From Pedomonas mirosovicensis (lineage in GTDB: Bacteria > Pseudomonadota > Alphaproteobacteria > Sphingomonadales > Sphingomonadaceae): a stretch of 64,000 nt of DNA. The stretch covers positions 186,001 through 250,000 of the forward strand of contig NZ_JAKFIA010000002.1 in the NCBI RefSeq assembly GCF_022569295.1, read 5' to 3'. Positions 8,523 to 16,778 of this stretch are shown piece after piece; position 1 is the stretch's first letter, and each line of letters begins with the position of its first letter. A model generated the notes under the pieces. It saw nothing but the letters and a program-made list of their open reading frames with translations, made no database searches and was not told the DNA's origin. Made by a program: the position numbers and the translations under genes.

Positions 8523-8605
8523 GCCGCCTGCCGCCTTCCTGCACCGCCATTGGCCATGCCCGGCATGGCCGTATCGTAGAGGCAACGCTTGAAAGCCGAA
8601 GCCGT

Positions 8606-9448
8606 TCAGAGGCTTCGGCGGCCATCGCCCCTCTCCGGCGCATCGGCGGGCGGAGAGGGGGATGAGGACGAGGATGACGGCGGAGGCGGCGCAGAGGCTT
8701 GCCCGCCTCCGGCCAGCGCCTGGAGCATGTTGATCGGCAGGGGAAAGACGATGGTCGAGCTTTTCTCCGAGGCGATGTCCTGCAATGTCGAGAGATAGCG
8801 CAGCTGCATCGCCTCCGGCACGGCGGCCAGCATGGTGGCCGCATCCACCAGCTTGCGCGCCGCCTGCTCCTCCGCCTCCGCGCTGATGATGCGAGCGCGC
8901 CGCCCGCGCTCGGCCTCCGCCTGCCGGGCGATGGCGCGCACCATGCTCTCGTCGATATCCACCCGCTTGATCTCGACGTTTGTCACCTTGATGCCCCAGG
9001 CGTAGGTCTGGCTATCGAGGATCTCCTGGATATCCCGGTTGAGCTTGTCCCGTTCGGCCAGCATCTCGTCCAGCTCGTGCTTGCCCAGCACCGAACGCAA
9101 GGTGGTCTGGGCCAGCTGGCTCGTCGCCATCATGAAGTTTTCCACCTGGATGATCGCCCGGTCGGCATCCACCACCCGGAAATAGACCACCGCGTTCACC
9201 TTCACCGAGACGTTGTCCCGCGAGATCACGTCCTGGCTCGGCACGTCCAGCACGACGACGCGCAGGTCCACCCGCACCATCTGCTGAATGATGGGAATAA
9301 GCAGGATCAGCCCCGGCCCTCTTACGCCGGAAAAACGGCCAAGCGTGAACACCACGGCCCGTTCGTATTCTCTGAGGATGCGAATGGCGGAGGCCAGGAT
9401 GAACAGCACCAAGAGGATGAGGAGACCATAGGTGATAAAATTATACAT
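8606..9448 (-). CDS. Slipin/stomatin-family SPFH membrane protein
   Basis: 280 residues. An N-terminal membrane helix (residues 5-22) is followed by the SPFH/band-7 domain: [40 protein letters not shown] and [16 protein letters not shown] helical region [20 protein letters not shown] comes next. The C-terminal 40 residues are a Ser/Pro tail. Slipins form membrane microdomain scaffolds and pair with NfeD-type proteases. Here the nfeD-like gene ends only 3 bases upstream, so the two are translationally linked. Confidence 0.9.
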   Translation of the reverse strand: MYNFITYGLLILLVLFILASAIRILREYERAVVFTLGRFSGVRGPGLILLIPIIQQMVRVDLRVVVLDVPSQDVISRDNVSVKVNAVVYFRVVDADRAIIQVENFMMATSQLAQTTLRSVLGKHELDEMLAERDKLNRDIQEILDSQTYAWGIKVTNVEIKRVDIDESMVRAIARQAEAERGRRARIISAEAEEQAARKLVDAATMLAAVPEAMQLRYLSTLQDIASEKSSTIVFPLPINMLQALAGGGQASAPPPPSSSSSSPSPPADAPERGDGRRSL

Positions 9449-9451
9449 GGC

Positions 9452-10888
9452 TCAGCTCCTTCCCGGCGAAGGCGGCACCGGCGCGCCGGGTTCGGCAGCG
9501 GCCGCCTCCACGAACAGCACCAGCCCCTCGCGCCCCTGCACCCGCGCCACCTGCCCCGGCGCCAAGGGCTGGCTGGCATGGGCCTGCCAGCGCTCGCCCT
9601 GCCACAGCACCTCGCCTCTGTTGCCGGACCACCACAGAACCTGCGCCGTGGTGCCATGAAGCGCCGCATCGCCCATGGCGGCCCGGCGCCGGTGGGCCCG
9701 CCACCCCACCCGCGCCACCAGCGCCAGAAACCCCGCGCTCAGCACGGTGACCGCCAGCACCAGCCCGCGCGACAGGGCAAAGCCGGGCACCTCGGCATCG
9801 AACAGCAGCAGCGAGCCGACCGCGATGGCGGCGATGCCCCCTATTCCCAGAATGCCGAAGGAGGCGGCGTAGCCTTCCGCCACCAGCAGGCCGATGCCGG
9901 CCAGCAGCAGAAGGATGCCCGCAGTGTTGATGGGCAACAGGTTGAGCGCGAACAGCCCGACCAGCAGGCACAGCCCGCCGATGACGCCGGGCACGAACGT
10001 GCCGGGCGTGAGAAATTCGAAGATCAGACCATAGAGGCCGACCATCAGCAACAGGTAGGCGATGTTGGGGTCGGTGATGGCCCCAAGCGCGCGGGTGCGC
10101 CAGTCGGGCGCGAGTTCGACCAGCGCAAGGCCCGCTGTTTGCAGGCGCCGCCGCTCCTGCTCCACCAGCACCTCCCGGCCGTCGATCTGCGCCAGGAGGT
10201 CCGGCATATCCCGTGCAATGACGTCGATCACGCCCTGCTGGAGCGCGGCCTCGGCCGGCAGGCTGGCGGCCTCGCGTACCGCCTGCTCCGCCCAGTCGGC
10301 ATTGCGGCCGCGCAGGTCGGCCAGGCTGCGGATATAGGCCACCGCATCGTTGATCGCCTTGCGCTCCCCCGCGCTGGGCGCGCTGCCCTGCTTGGTGTCG
10401 CCGTCGTCATCCGGTGCTCGGCCCCCGCCGCCACCCCCGCCGCCAATCGCCACGGGCGTCGCCGCGCCCACATTGGTGCCGGGAGCCATGGCAGCCACAT
10501 GGCAAGCGTAGAGAATAAAGGTGCCGGCGCTTGCCGCCCGCGCGCCGCTGGGGCTCACATAGCAGGCAACCGGAATGGGCGAGGCGAGAATGTTGCGAAT
10601 GATGGCGCGCATCACCGTGTCGAGCCCACCGGGCGTATCGATCCGCAGGATCAGCAGCGCAGCGCGACGGTCGCGCGCCGCCGCCATGCCCTTGGAGAGG
10701 TAATCAGCGGTCGCCGGGCCGATGGCGCCGTCAACATGCAGCGCCACGGCTTCGCCCGCACGCGAGGCCACGCCTTTGCTGCCTCCCTGTGCTGCGGCAA
10801 ATCCTGCAGACAGCAGCAGGAGGGCAAGCGCCGCCAGCCCCCACCGCTGGCGAACCCACAGCGCCACCCTCGCGCGTGCCACGACCAC
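9452..10888 (-). CDS. NfeD-family membrane serine protease (ClpP-like)
   Basis: 478 residues from the GTG at 10888, which follows GGAGG by 9 bases; the open frame upstream to 11236 looks non-coding. A signal sequence (WGLAALALLLLSAGFAAAQ) precedes a ClpP/crotonase-fold protease domain with LRIDTPGGLDTVMR and the nucleophile-bearing SPSGARAASAGTFI, and a Lys in the later helix region. Four membrane helices (about residues 240-350) and a C-terminal OB-fold NfeD domain (TAQVLWWSGNRGEVLWQGER) follow. It would cleave membrane proteins such as its slipin partner, encoded immediately downstream. Confidence 0.9.
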   Translation of the reverse strand: MVVARARVALWVRQRWGLAALALLLLSAGFAAAQGGSKGVASRAGEAVALHVDGAIGPATADYLSKGMAAARDRRAALLILRIDTPGGLDTVMRAIIRNILASPIPVACYVSPSGARAASAGTFILYACHVAAMAPGTNVGAATPVAIGGGGGGGGRAPDDDGDTKQGSAPSAGERKAINDAVAYIRSLADLRGRNADWAEQAVREAASLPAEAALQQGVIDVIARDMPDLLAQIDGREVLVEQERRRLQTAGLALVELAPDWRTRALGAITDPNIAYLLLMVGLYGLIFEFLTPGTFVPGVIGGLCLLVGLFALNLLPINTAGILLLLAGIGLLVAEGYAASFGILGIGGIAAIAVGSLLLFDAEVPGFALSRGLVLAVTVLSAGFLALVARVGWRAHRRRAAMGDAALHGTTAQVLWWSGNRGEVLWQGERWQAHASQPLAPGQVARVQGREGLVLFVEAAAAEPGAPVPPSPGRS

Positions 10889-11165
10889 AAGGCAGTTCCT
10901 CCGGCAATCGCGGGCATGCCCAGGGCTGGCCTCCCGCGCTCTGCGCCTGCCCTGTTTCGCGCCCGCTCCCTTTTGCGCCGCGACGCTGACTGGAGACGCA
11001 ACACCGGCCGAAAAGGCGGCCATCGCCTGCCCCCGCTCAGAATACCAACGGCAGCCGCGGGCCGCTGTTCCCCATTTCATTTCGATGCGAAGGGCGCATG
11101 ATCCCGCCCGCTTCAGCGCCGCCAGCCGGAAGGGCGCGCAGGCGCGCAAGAACGGCGCTTTCCGT

Positions 11166-11677
11166 TCAGCACCGGGCAGAATCAGCGTCCAGGGCGCGCG
11201 CCCTGATCTGTGTCGCCACTGCGAACTGGTCGCCATCGCCAGACTGCATCGGCATCACGCCGAAGCTCAGGTGAATGAAAAACAGCGAGGCTGTCGGGCA
11301 GCGATTCTGCGCCTTCTCGGCCGCCCGCTGCGCCAGTTCCTCGGTTGGGAACAGGGCGATGTGCGGGGAGTCGAACCGCAGGGATTTTGAAACCGGGCCG
11401 CGCGGGAGAGCACGGCATAATCCCTGGTCGCGCCGACAGCCGGGTCCGCCTGCGCCACGGCGACCAGCCCCACCTTCAGGGGATCGTCCGGCCGCCCCAT
11501 GACAAGGTGTTCAATCCTGTCGAAATGCCCGGCAACCCAGTCGGCCAGCGCAACGCAGTCGAGTGGCCTTTGTCCCTGAAAGACGGCGGCCCACCGTTCA
11601 TAGAAATGCAGTAGAAGATCGAGCGCATCCTGCTCCTGCAGGGGCGGTATTGGCCGCTTCTCTGTCCAGTTCAGCAT
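11166..11677 (-). pseudogene. Frameshifted hypothetical protein, about 170 residues
   Basis: The ATG at 11677 opens a sensible protein (FYERWAAVFQGQRPLDCVAL, ADWVAGHFDRIEHLVMGRPD) that stays in frame to about 11400. Coding character then moves to another frame (FDSPHIALFPTEELAQRAAE, then FFIHLSFGVMPMQSGDGDQF) and stops at 11166. One added base gives exactly 171 codons. No homopolymer marks the junction, so this could be a true mutation or a sequence error. I do not recognise the family; it looks cytosolic and acidic with no signal peptide. Confidence 0.5.
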
Positions 11678-12859
11678 AACGGTTGTGATCCTTTCAGGGG
11701 TAAGGGGCGTATAATCTCTAACCTTCCCATGCCTGTTCGATGCGGGGCATCAGATTGCGCCACCCTGCAGACGGGCCGTCATGGAACCGATCGCTCCGGC
11801 TTCGCTTGGGCAGACCTGCAACAGAAGCGGAAGCCATGAGCAACAACCACGGCTGGGGCTTTCGCGGCGGAAAGCCATTTTCTCCGGAACGAGGCCAGAC
11901 CCGGAAACGAGGCCAGACCAAGGCCTGCTGCCGCGTGATTTTCTGAGAATGATTTTTCGGGGGGTGATCTTTTGCAGAAATGTCGGAGACAAGGTTTCGC
12001 TTCCCTGAGCAAAAGACGGCGGCAAGACAGCGCAAAAATTAATTCTGAGGAATTGGAATTAGGCATCGAGATGCGGCACGCTCAAAAACCATGCGCCTGC
12101 ACCACAGGCCCGATCAAAGGTTCAGACGACAATCAGGAGTTTCTCCCTGGATTGCGCGAAGCGCGGGGTTGCGATGCTGCGAAATCCGCCAAGACAAAAA
12201 CCACCGGGAACAGCCGGGAAAATATCTTCGCTTACGTCTCCACGGCACAGCCTGCCGGCATGGCTCGCCCGCTTGCATCAGCGCAGATTGCGACATCTGA
12301 ATTTATGCAACTTTGGATTGAAAAAATGCTTGACGCCGGCCTCCCCTTTAGGCCAAAGAAATTGAGGCCCGCCCAGCGCCAGAGCGGGCCTCCAGTTCAG
12401 ACCAGCATAGCGTTTTCCGCTTTTTAGGGATCTTCCTTCGGGCCCAAGATTGGGCTGCTTCCCGCTGGTCTCGTTGTCTCGTCAAATGGTGCTGGCGCCA
12501 GCGTCGGATGCTCGATTACAGCAGGAACATCGGTTTGTATTTACCGATCCTGACTGTGCAGCAGCCCTGCTTATGCCCACCATGAAATTCACAAGCGTAA
12601 CGCCAGAAAGCCCATCACCCGTGTCTCCAATTTTTGCGGAAATTCGGCAAGGCACAGGCAACCGGGAAACGGCTTTCTACCGTGCCTGTTCTGCATCCTG
12701 CTTGATGCAGACAAAGCCTTTCGCCCAGGTTCGGCTTGCTGGCATATGAGCAATGCTCATTTTCGCTATTACCCCCCTACTGCTCTTTCCCCACTTCTAT
12801 CCAGGTAGACGGATCAAGGGCCGGTTTGTCCGAATATTTTCTCAAAATATGTATAATCT
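11678..12859. other. Gene-poor 1.2 kb region with short repeats
   Basis: No frame here has a believable start, composition or motif. Visible structure includes an 18-base tandem direct repeat (AACGAGGCCAGACC at 11888-11901 and 11906-11919), and a strong hairpin at 12364-12392. A leftward frame ending at 11718 (RFHDGPSAGWRNLMPRIEQA) could be the degraded C-terminus of an old gene. The region looks like eroded coding or mobile DNA. Confidence 0.4.
12364..12392. terminator. Strong GC-rich hairpin
   Basis: GAGGCCCGC pairs perfectly with GCGGGCCTC around an 11-base loop. It lies in a gene-poor stretch about 470 bases beyond the stop of the FecR-like gene. There is no U-tract, so a terminator is possible but unproven. 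Confidence 0.4.
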
Positions 12860-13426
12860 TTATCCGGCCTGCAGCGCGACGCAGCCGGCCTGGCAGGTGG
12901 CGGTCAGAACGATGGCGTCGGTCGTTGCCTCCACCTTCTGCGCCAGCCCCCAATCCATGAGCAGGGTGGCAAGCTTGTCCGTATCGCCGAGGCACATGTC
13001 GGCCGTCAGGCGGTAATCGCCTTGCCAGTGACCTGCCAGCACGATGGGCCGGCGCGCATTCCGGTTCATCTCCGCCACCACATCGGCCATCGCCGCCCCG
13101 GCGAAGACATGTTTTCCGCCCTTCGCCTCCAAGGCGCCCGACACGGGCGCAGCCTGCACCGGGCAGGCCTCACCGGGCATACCCTCTCGCCCGAGGAGAG
13201 ACCCCACCGCCATGCAAACAATGACAAGCGCGCCAGCCGTCATCGAAGCGGTTTTGATCGTCTTGCGGCGCTCGGCCCGCTGCTGTGCCCGAAAATCTTC
13301 CAGAGAGCGCAGCGCCTCATCCACATTGGAGGCGATATCCGGCCAGTCGGTGAGTTCGGAGAACCCTTCCCAGATCGACAGGGCCAGCGGATCAGGCGTT
13401 GCGCCGTCATCTGTGTGCTTTTTCAT
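12860..13426 (-). CDS. Short FecR-like anti-sigma/STN-type regulator
   Basis: 188 residues from the ATG at 13426. The cytoplasmic N-terminus (about 70 residues, WEGFSELTDWPDIASNVDEA) precedes one membrane helix (TAGALVIVCMAVGSLL). The periplasmic tail contains GKHVFAGAAMADVVAEMNRN, similar to the C-terminal secretin/TonB-short-N-type domain of FecR proteins. The central FecR beta domain is absent, making this about half the usual length. Four cysteines occur after the membrane helix (ACPV, MCLG, TCQAGC). It lies 65 bases after the sigma gene and is its likely partner. The start is uncertain because the ribosome site is weak. Confidence 0.65.
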   Translation of the reverse strand: MKKHTDDGATPDPLALSIWEGFSELTDWPDIASNVDEALRSLEDFRAQQRAERRKTIKTASMTAGALVIVCMAVGSLLGREGMPGEACPVQAAPVSGALEAKGGKHVFAGAAMADVVAEMNRNARRPIVLAGHWQGDYRLTADMCLGDTDKLATLLMDWGLAQKVEATTDAIVLTATCQAGCVALQAG

Positions 13427-13491
13427 TTGTCCAGCAATCAATCCGACATCGGTTGTCTGATGTTGAAACGGAGACGCCACGACACGGGATT

Positions 13492-14079
13492 CTATCGCTC
13501 CAGATAGGGTCTGGCGGCCCGCGTCAGCCGCTCGAGCACCTGCCGAAGCTGGTCATGAACGGTTGAGCGCGGCAGCTTATGTTGCTGGGCAAGCTCGCGG
13601 CAGGTCGCAGCCCCGAAGCGATGCTGCAGGAACATTTCCAGCGTCTTTGGTGGAATACGCGACAGCTCGGCCGCAATGGCCTCCCATGCCTGCCGGCCCA
13701 GCATGATGCGCTCCGGCGAGGACGCCTCATCCGCAATGGCGGAGATTTCCTCCTCCGGCACATATTCAAGGAAGCGCGGCGCGCGGTAACGATCGAACAG
13801 CAGGTTCCGCACCGTCCGCTTGAGAAAGGCGGTGATGTTGCCGATTGGCCCGGTGCGCGCATCGCGGCTGTACAGGCGAACGAAGGCGTCCTGCACGATA
13901 TCTTCCGCATCCTGATGCGGCAGCCGCGCATAGGCATAGCGGCGCAGCTCGGACTCCACCTCCATAAGAGCCGCGCGCGTCACTATCCATGGCTCCTGCA
14001 GCGGCGGCGACCATGGCTCATCCATGGTTCGGGAAAGAGGCTCCTCAGATATGGTGGCCCGGTTGCAATTGACGTTCAT
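13492..14079 (-). CDS. ECF RNA polymerase sigma factor (FecI-like)
   Basis: 195 residues. Region 2 includes DAEDIVQDAFVRLYSRD and the promoter-melting stretch ITAFLKRTVRNLLFDRYRAP. Region 4 includes IPPKTLEMFLQHRFGAATCR and the helix-turn-helix LAQQHKLPRSTVHDQLRQVL. This matches FecI-type sigma factors that are released by a FecR partner. A short FecR-like gene follows in the same direction. No TonB-dependent receptor is adjacent, unlike classic fec loci. The ATG at 14079 has a modest GGGA site; an internal ATG at 14025 is also possible. Confidence 0.85.
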   Translation of the reverse strand: MNVNCNRATISEEPLSRTMDEPWSPPLQEPWIVTRAALMEVESELRRYAYARLPHQDAEDIVQDAFVRLYSRDARTGPIGNITAFLKRTVRNLLFDRYRAPRFLEYVPEEEISAIADEASSPERIMLGRQAWEAIAAELSRIPPKTLEMFLQHRFGAATCRELAQQHKLPRSTVHDQLRQVLERLTRAARPYLER

Positions 14080-14787
14080 TGGCGTCCCGTCGCTAGAATT
14101 CCCCGGAAACCTCCGCCTGTCGCATCCTGATCCGGGAAGATACTTCCCCGAGCGGACGCTGCGGATCAGCCCTTCCGTTCAGACATCGAAGCAACCAGCG
14201 CATTCAGGCAAGCTTGCCGGATGGCACGCCACTTAAGGGACTTCCCGCCCGCCAGGGACGAGACCGCGATCAACAAAGGGAACGCAACCCTCTAGGCAAC
14301 ATCATGAAAATATAACGAATGCATAAAATATGAATTCCATGAAATATGAAAGAGACATTAACCAGAATATATTTTACGGCGGCGTGACCATTATACAGCA
14401 CATTCTCCTCGCGTTAGGATTTTACCTGCCAATCATTAGGATTAACTTCATCAACTGCATTAAAATCTATGAAATAAATTGAATTACTTAACAATGACGC
14501 ACCATCTTCCAGCGCCCGCCCTGATGGTTCGCGGCTTCTGGAAATGCGGCCATTGAAAATATCGCCGTTTGGAGATGCTCCCGCCTGGACAGGCCCGGCG
14601 TTCATGGAGGCGCGCGAAGGGAACCAATCGGGCGGCCCGAAATTCTCTCCGGCGGCAGTAGGCATCAACCGGGATTCCAGGCACAGCCATGAAGGGCCAA
14701 AAGGCGCAGGCAAGCGGCCGGGCCACCAGAACACGGCCCGGAGGTCGTGAAAGGGTGGCCCGGCTTGCGGCAGTTTCCGGCGTCGTG
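14080..14787. other. Intergenic, AT-rich upstream region of the sigma gene
   Basis: About 700 bases with no supported gene. The part 14270-14520 is clearly AT-richer than the flanks and probably carries promoters for the leftward sigma operon. No repeat or operator stands out. Confidence 0.4.
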
Positions 14788-15579
14788 TCAGGCCACGACC
14801 GGCTCCGGCATTGCCGTATGGCGCGTCGCCAGATCGCGCATCCCGTTGCAATGGGCAGCATCGGGAAGCCATGGCTCGGCATCGGCGTCTGCGTCCTCAA
14901 CCGGATTGGAGCCATGGATGATGCTGGCCGCCATTGTCACGGTCTCCCGCAACAGGTTCTCCTTGACCTCGACAAGGTTGTGGCAACCCAAGGCCGCCAT
15001 GCAACTGCGGTCGAGATGGCTGGAGACCGTGAGCAGCAACAGGCATGCGTTGCCCACGCGCAGGCGGAGCACGGATGGCTCCGCATCAGGGCAATGGGGC
15101 GCAATGGCGTCGAAGACCGCGTTCAGCCGCGTCGCCAGAAACGCGGTCGCCGCATCCGCCGTGGACGGATCGTCATCCATTGCCAGCCGCGTGAGGAACT
15201 TCACCACCGTGTTGCCCCACTGCGAGGCTCGCTTGAGATCATCCAGCGCCATGACGAAGGCATGGAGAACCTCGAAGACGCCGGCGCGCTGGGCGAAGCC
15301 CGGCACGTCCACCGCCCAGTGTCGGTCGATCATCTGGAGCGTGGCTGTCAGCAGCCCCTCCCGGTTCTTGAAATGGTAATGGACCGCGCTGATGTTGTGA
15401 CATTCCGCTCGTTCCACCACCTCCCGCAGGGGAACGTTGGAGAACCCCCGCTGTGCGCTGAGCGCAATTGCAGCCAAAATCAGCCGTTCCTTGGTTGATC
15501 CCCCTCTTTCTTTTCTTATTCTGGGTTGGTCGTTCTGGATTTTGTTCCCAATCGGCTCAGACACATCACACAAGGCCAT
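14788..15579 (-). CDS. TetR/AcrR-family transcriptional regulator
   Basis: 263 residues from the ATG at 15579, with AAAGGA 7 bases upstream. The N-terminal HTH reads STKERLILAAIALSAQRGFS, VPLREVVERAECHNISAVHY, HFKNREGLL, the typical TetR helix pattern. The C-terminal domain (residues about 90-263) is helical ligand-binding sequence, longer than average. No adjacent transporter or enzyme suggests the regulon. Confidence 0.85.
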   Translation of the reverse strand: MALCDVSEPIGNKIQNDQPRIRKERGGSTKERLILAAIALSAQRGFSNVPLREVVERAECHNISAVHYHFKNREGLLTATLQMIDRHWAVDVPGFAQRAGVFEVLHAFVMALDDLKRASQWGNTVVKFLTRLAMDDDPSTADAATAFLATRLNAVFDAIAPHCPDAEPSVLRLRVGNACLLLLTVSSHLDRSCMAALGCHNLVEVKENLLRETVTMAASIIHGSNPVEDADADAEPWLPDAAHCNGMRDLATRHTAMPEPVVA

Positions 15580-16106
15580 CGGACAGTCCTTTCTCGCCTG
15601 CTGGTTTTCACGCGACGGCTGACGCAGCAGCACTGCGGCAGTGACTGCCGCCGTCGGTGAAGTCCACAAGTCAGTTTCGTGTGATAACCCCTGAAAACCC
15701 AGATCCGCGTCGCACCCTCCCAAAGCCGGGGTCGCCGGAGGCAGCAGAACAGGGCAAGAAAGGCCGCCACTGCCTGACTACTCCAGCTTGCGACGCATAT
15801 CGCAACGGAACAATACGATGGTTTCCAGAAGTGGCGCTGGCGTGATAATGTCATTGATGATTACCGGACGCAACCATCTACAGCACTTTTTTCATGCATT
15901 CAGAATATCAGCGTCATACTTAATTATTGAGTATTAAGTATTGGCAGCGCTGGACACGCGCAATTCCCCGGAAATCCGACACCCCGCCGCAACCAAGGCA
16001 GGCAACTGCCGGCGGCAGGCGCGACGGGCCTTCCGAGAGCGGACCGGACCAAAAACAGCGCCATTGCGTTCCTGTTTCCAGCGATATGGTGCGAAGGCGG
16101 TGTGGC
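15580..16106. other. Intergenic region between divergent genes
   Basis: About 530 bases between the leftward TetR gene and the rightward membrane protein. Frames are short and without ribosome sites. An AT-rich patch at 15900-15945 (TTAATTATTGAGTATTAAGT) contains a near-palindrome that may be promoter DNA. No gene is seen. Confidence 0.4.
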
Positions 16107-16553
16107 ATGGTTGATTTCGCGCTCAGTATGGGCGCATTTCTGTTGATTGCGCTTGGCCTTGGCATGGCGTTCACCCAGGCGCTGGCTGGCCTGCCGGCCG
16201 CCTCTTCGGCCCCTCGGTCTGGCCCCGTGCCCGCGCGGACCCTGCGGTCGGCCTTCCTTCTGGTCGATGGCGGCGCGCTGTTGCTGACGGCAATCCTGGC
16301 CGTTCTCCTGCGCGCCGAGCGACCGGAGGTCTGGTTCATCCTGACGACTTTCGTGTTTCTGGCTGGCGCGATTTTCTGTTCGTGGCTCACCCGTCCGGGA
16401 CGCAACAAGGCTGAAAGTGTGACTTTAGCAACACAGGCAGGCTCTGGCGCGGCAGATTGGATGGGGTTCGGGGCCAGGCTCGTCGCCTTTGCCGCGCTGG
16501 CGACTTTTGCTCTGCTGACGCGGCCGCCCTGCCCGCCCTGCGCCGGAGGATAG
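16107..16553 (+). CDS. Small four-helix membrane protein, unknown function
   Basis: 148 residues from the ATG at 16107. Four hydrophobic segments are visible: residues about 4-26 (MGAFLLIALGLGMAF), 45-65 (FLLVDGGALLLTAILAVLL), 72-92 (WFILTTFVFLAGAIF) and 120-140 (ARLVAFAALATFALLT). The C-terminus is Cys/Pro-rich (PPCPPCAGG). I do not recognise a family. It converges on the small coiled-coil gene with 8 bases between stops. Confidence 0.65.
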   Translation: MVDFALSMGAFLLIALGLGMAFTQALAGLPAASSAPRSGPVPARTLRSAFLLVDGGALLLTAILAVLLRAERPEVWFILTTFVFLAGAIFCSWLTRPGRNKAESVTLATQAGSGAADWMGFGARLVAFAALATFALLTRPPCPPCAGG

Positions 16554-16561
16554 AGCCGCCG

Positions 16562-16759
16562 TCAGCGCAGCGCGGCCTCCCGCGACAGGCGCGCGGCCCT
16601 TGAGGCGGCGCGCAGCATTCGGTCCAGCTGATCGTCCACCTCCTCATGCTGGCGGGCGAACTGCTTGTAGACATCCTGCGCTTTTTCCTCCTCCCGAACG
16701 GAGGACAGCCGATCGCGGATCGCGGCGAGCGTTTTCAGGTCGCGGTAGAGCGTTCCCAT
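16562..16759 (-). CDS. Small helical protein downstream of the pseudokinase
   Basis: 65 residues from the ATG at 16759, rich in Glu, Lys, Arg and Leu (LKTLAAIRDRLSSVREEEKA, QFARQHEEVDDQLDRMLRAA), so almost wholly helical and likely coiled-coil. There is no signal or membrane segment. It begins 19 bases after the stop of the pseudokinase gene and is presumably co-transcribed. Charge pattern resembles the coiled-coil C-terminal part of its neighbour, suggesting a partner protein; that is inference. Confidence 0.55.
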   Translation of the reverse strand: MGTLYRDLKTLAAIRDRLSSVREEEKAQDVYKQFARQHEEVDDQLDRMLRAASRAARLSREAALR

Positions 16760-16778
16760 GTCCTGCTTGCCGACGGAA

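Noticed and set aside
8699-11101. 800-codon open frame antisense to slipin and NfeD
   Set aside because: The opposite strand encodes two well-recognised, tightly linked proteins; this frame has no family features and is a GC-bias shadow.
11365-11400. tRNA-like stretch on the minus strand (TTCAAAATCCC and GGTTCGACTCCCC)
   Set aside because: The pieces resemble anticodon-loop and T-arm sequences but no acceptor stem or D-arm can be folded around them, and the stretch reads as sensible protein in one frame.
11972-12427. 151-codon rightward frame in the gene-poor region
   Set aside because: No ribosome site, no conserved features, odd composition, and a strong hairpin falls inside its 3' end.
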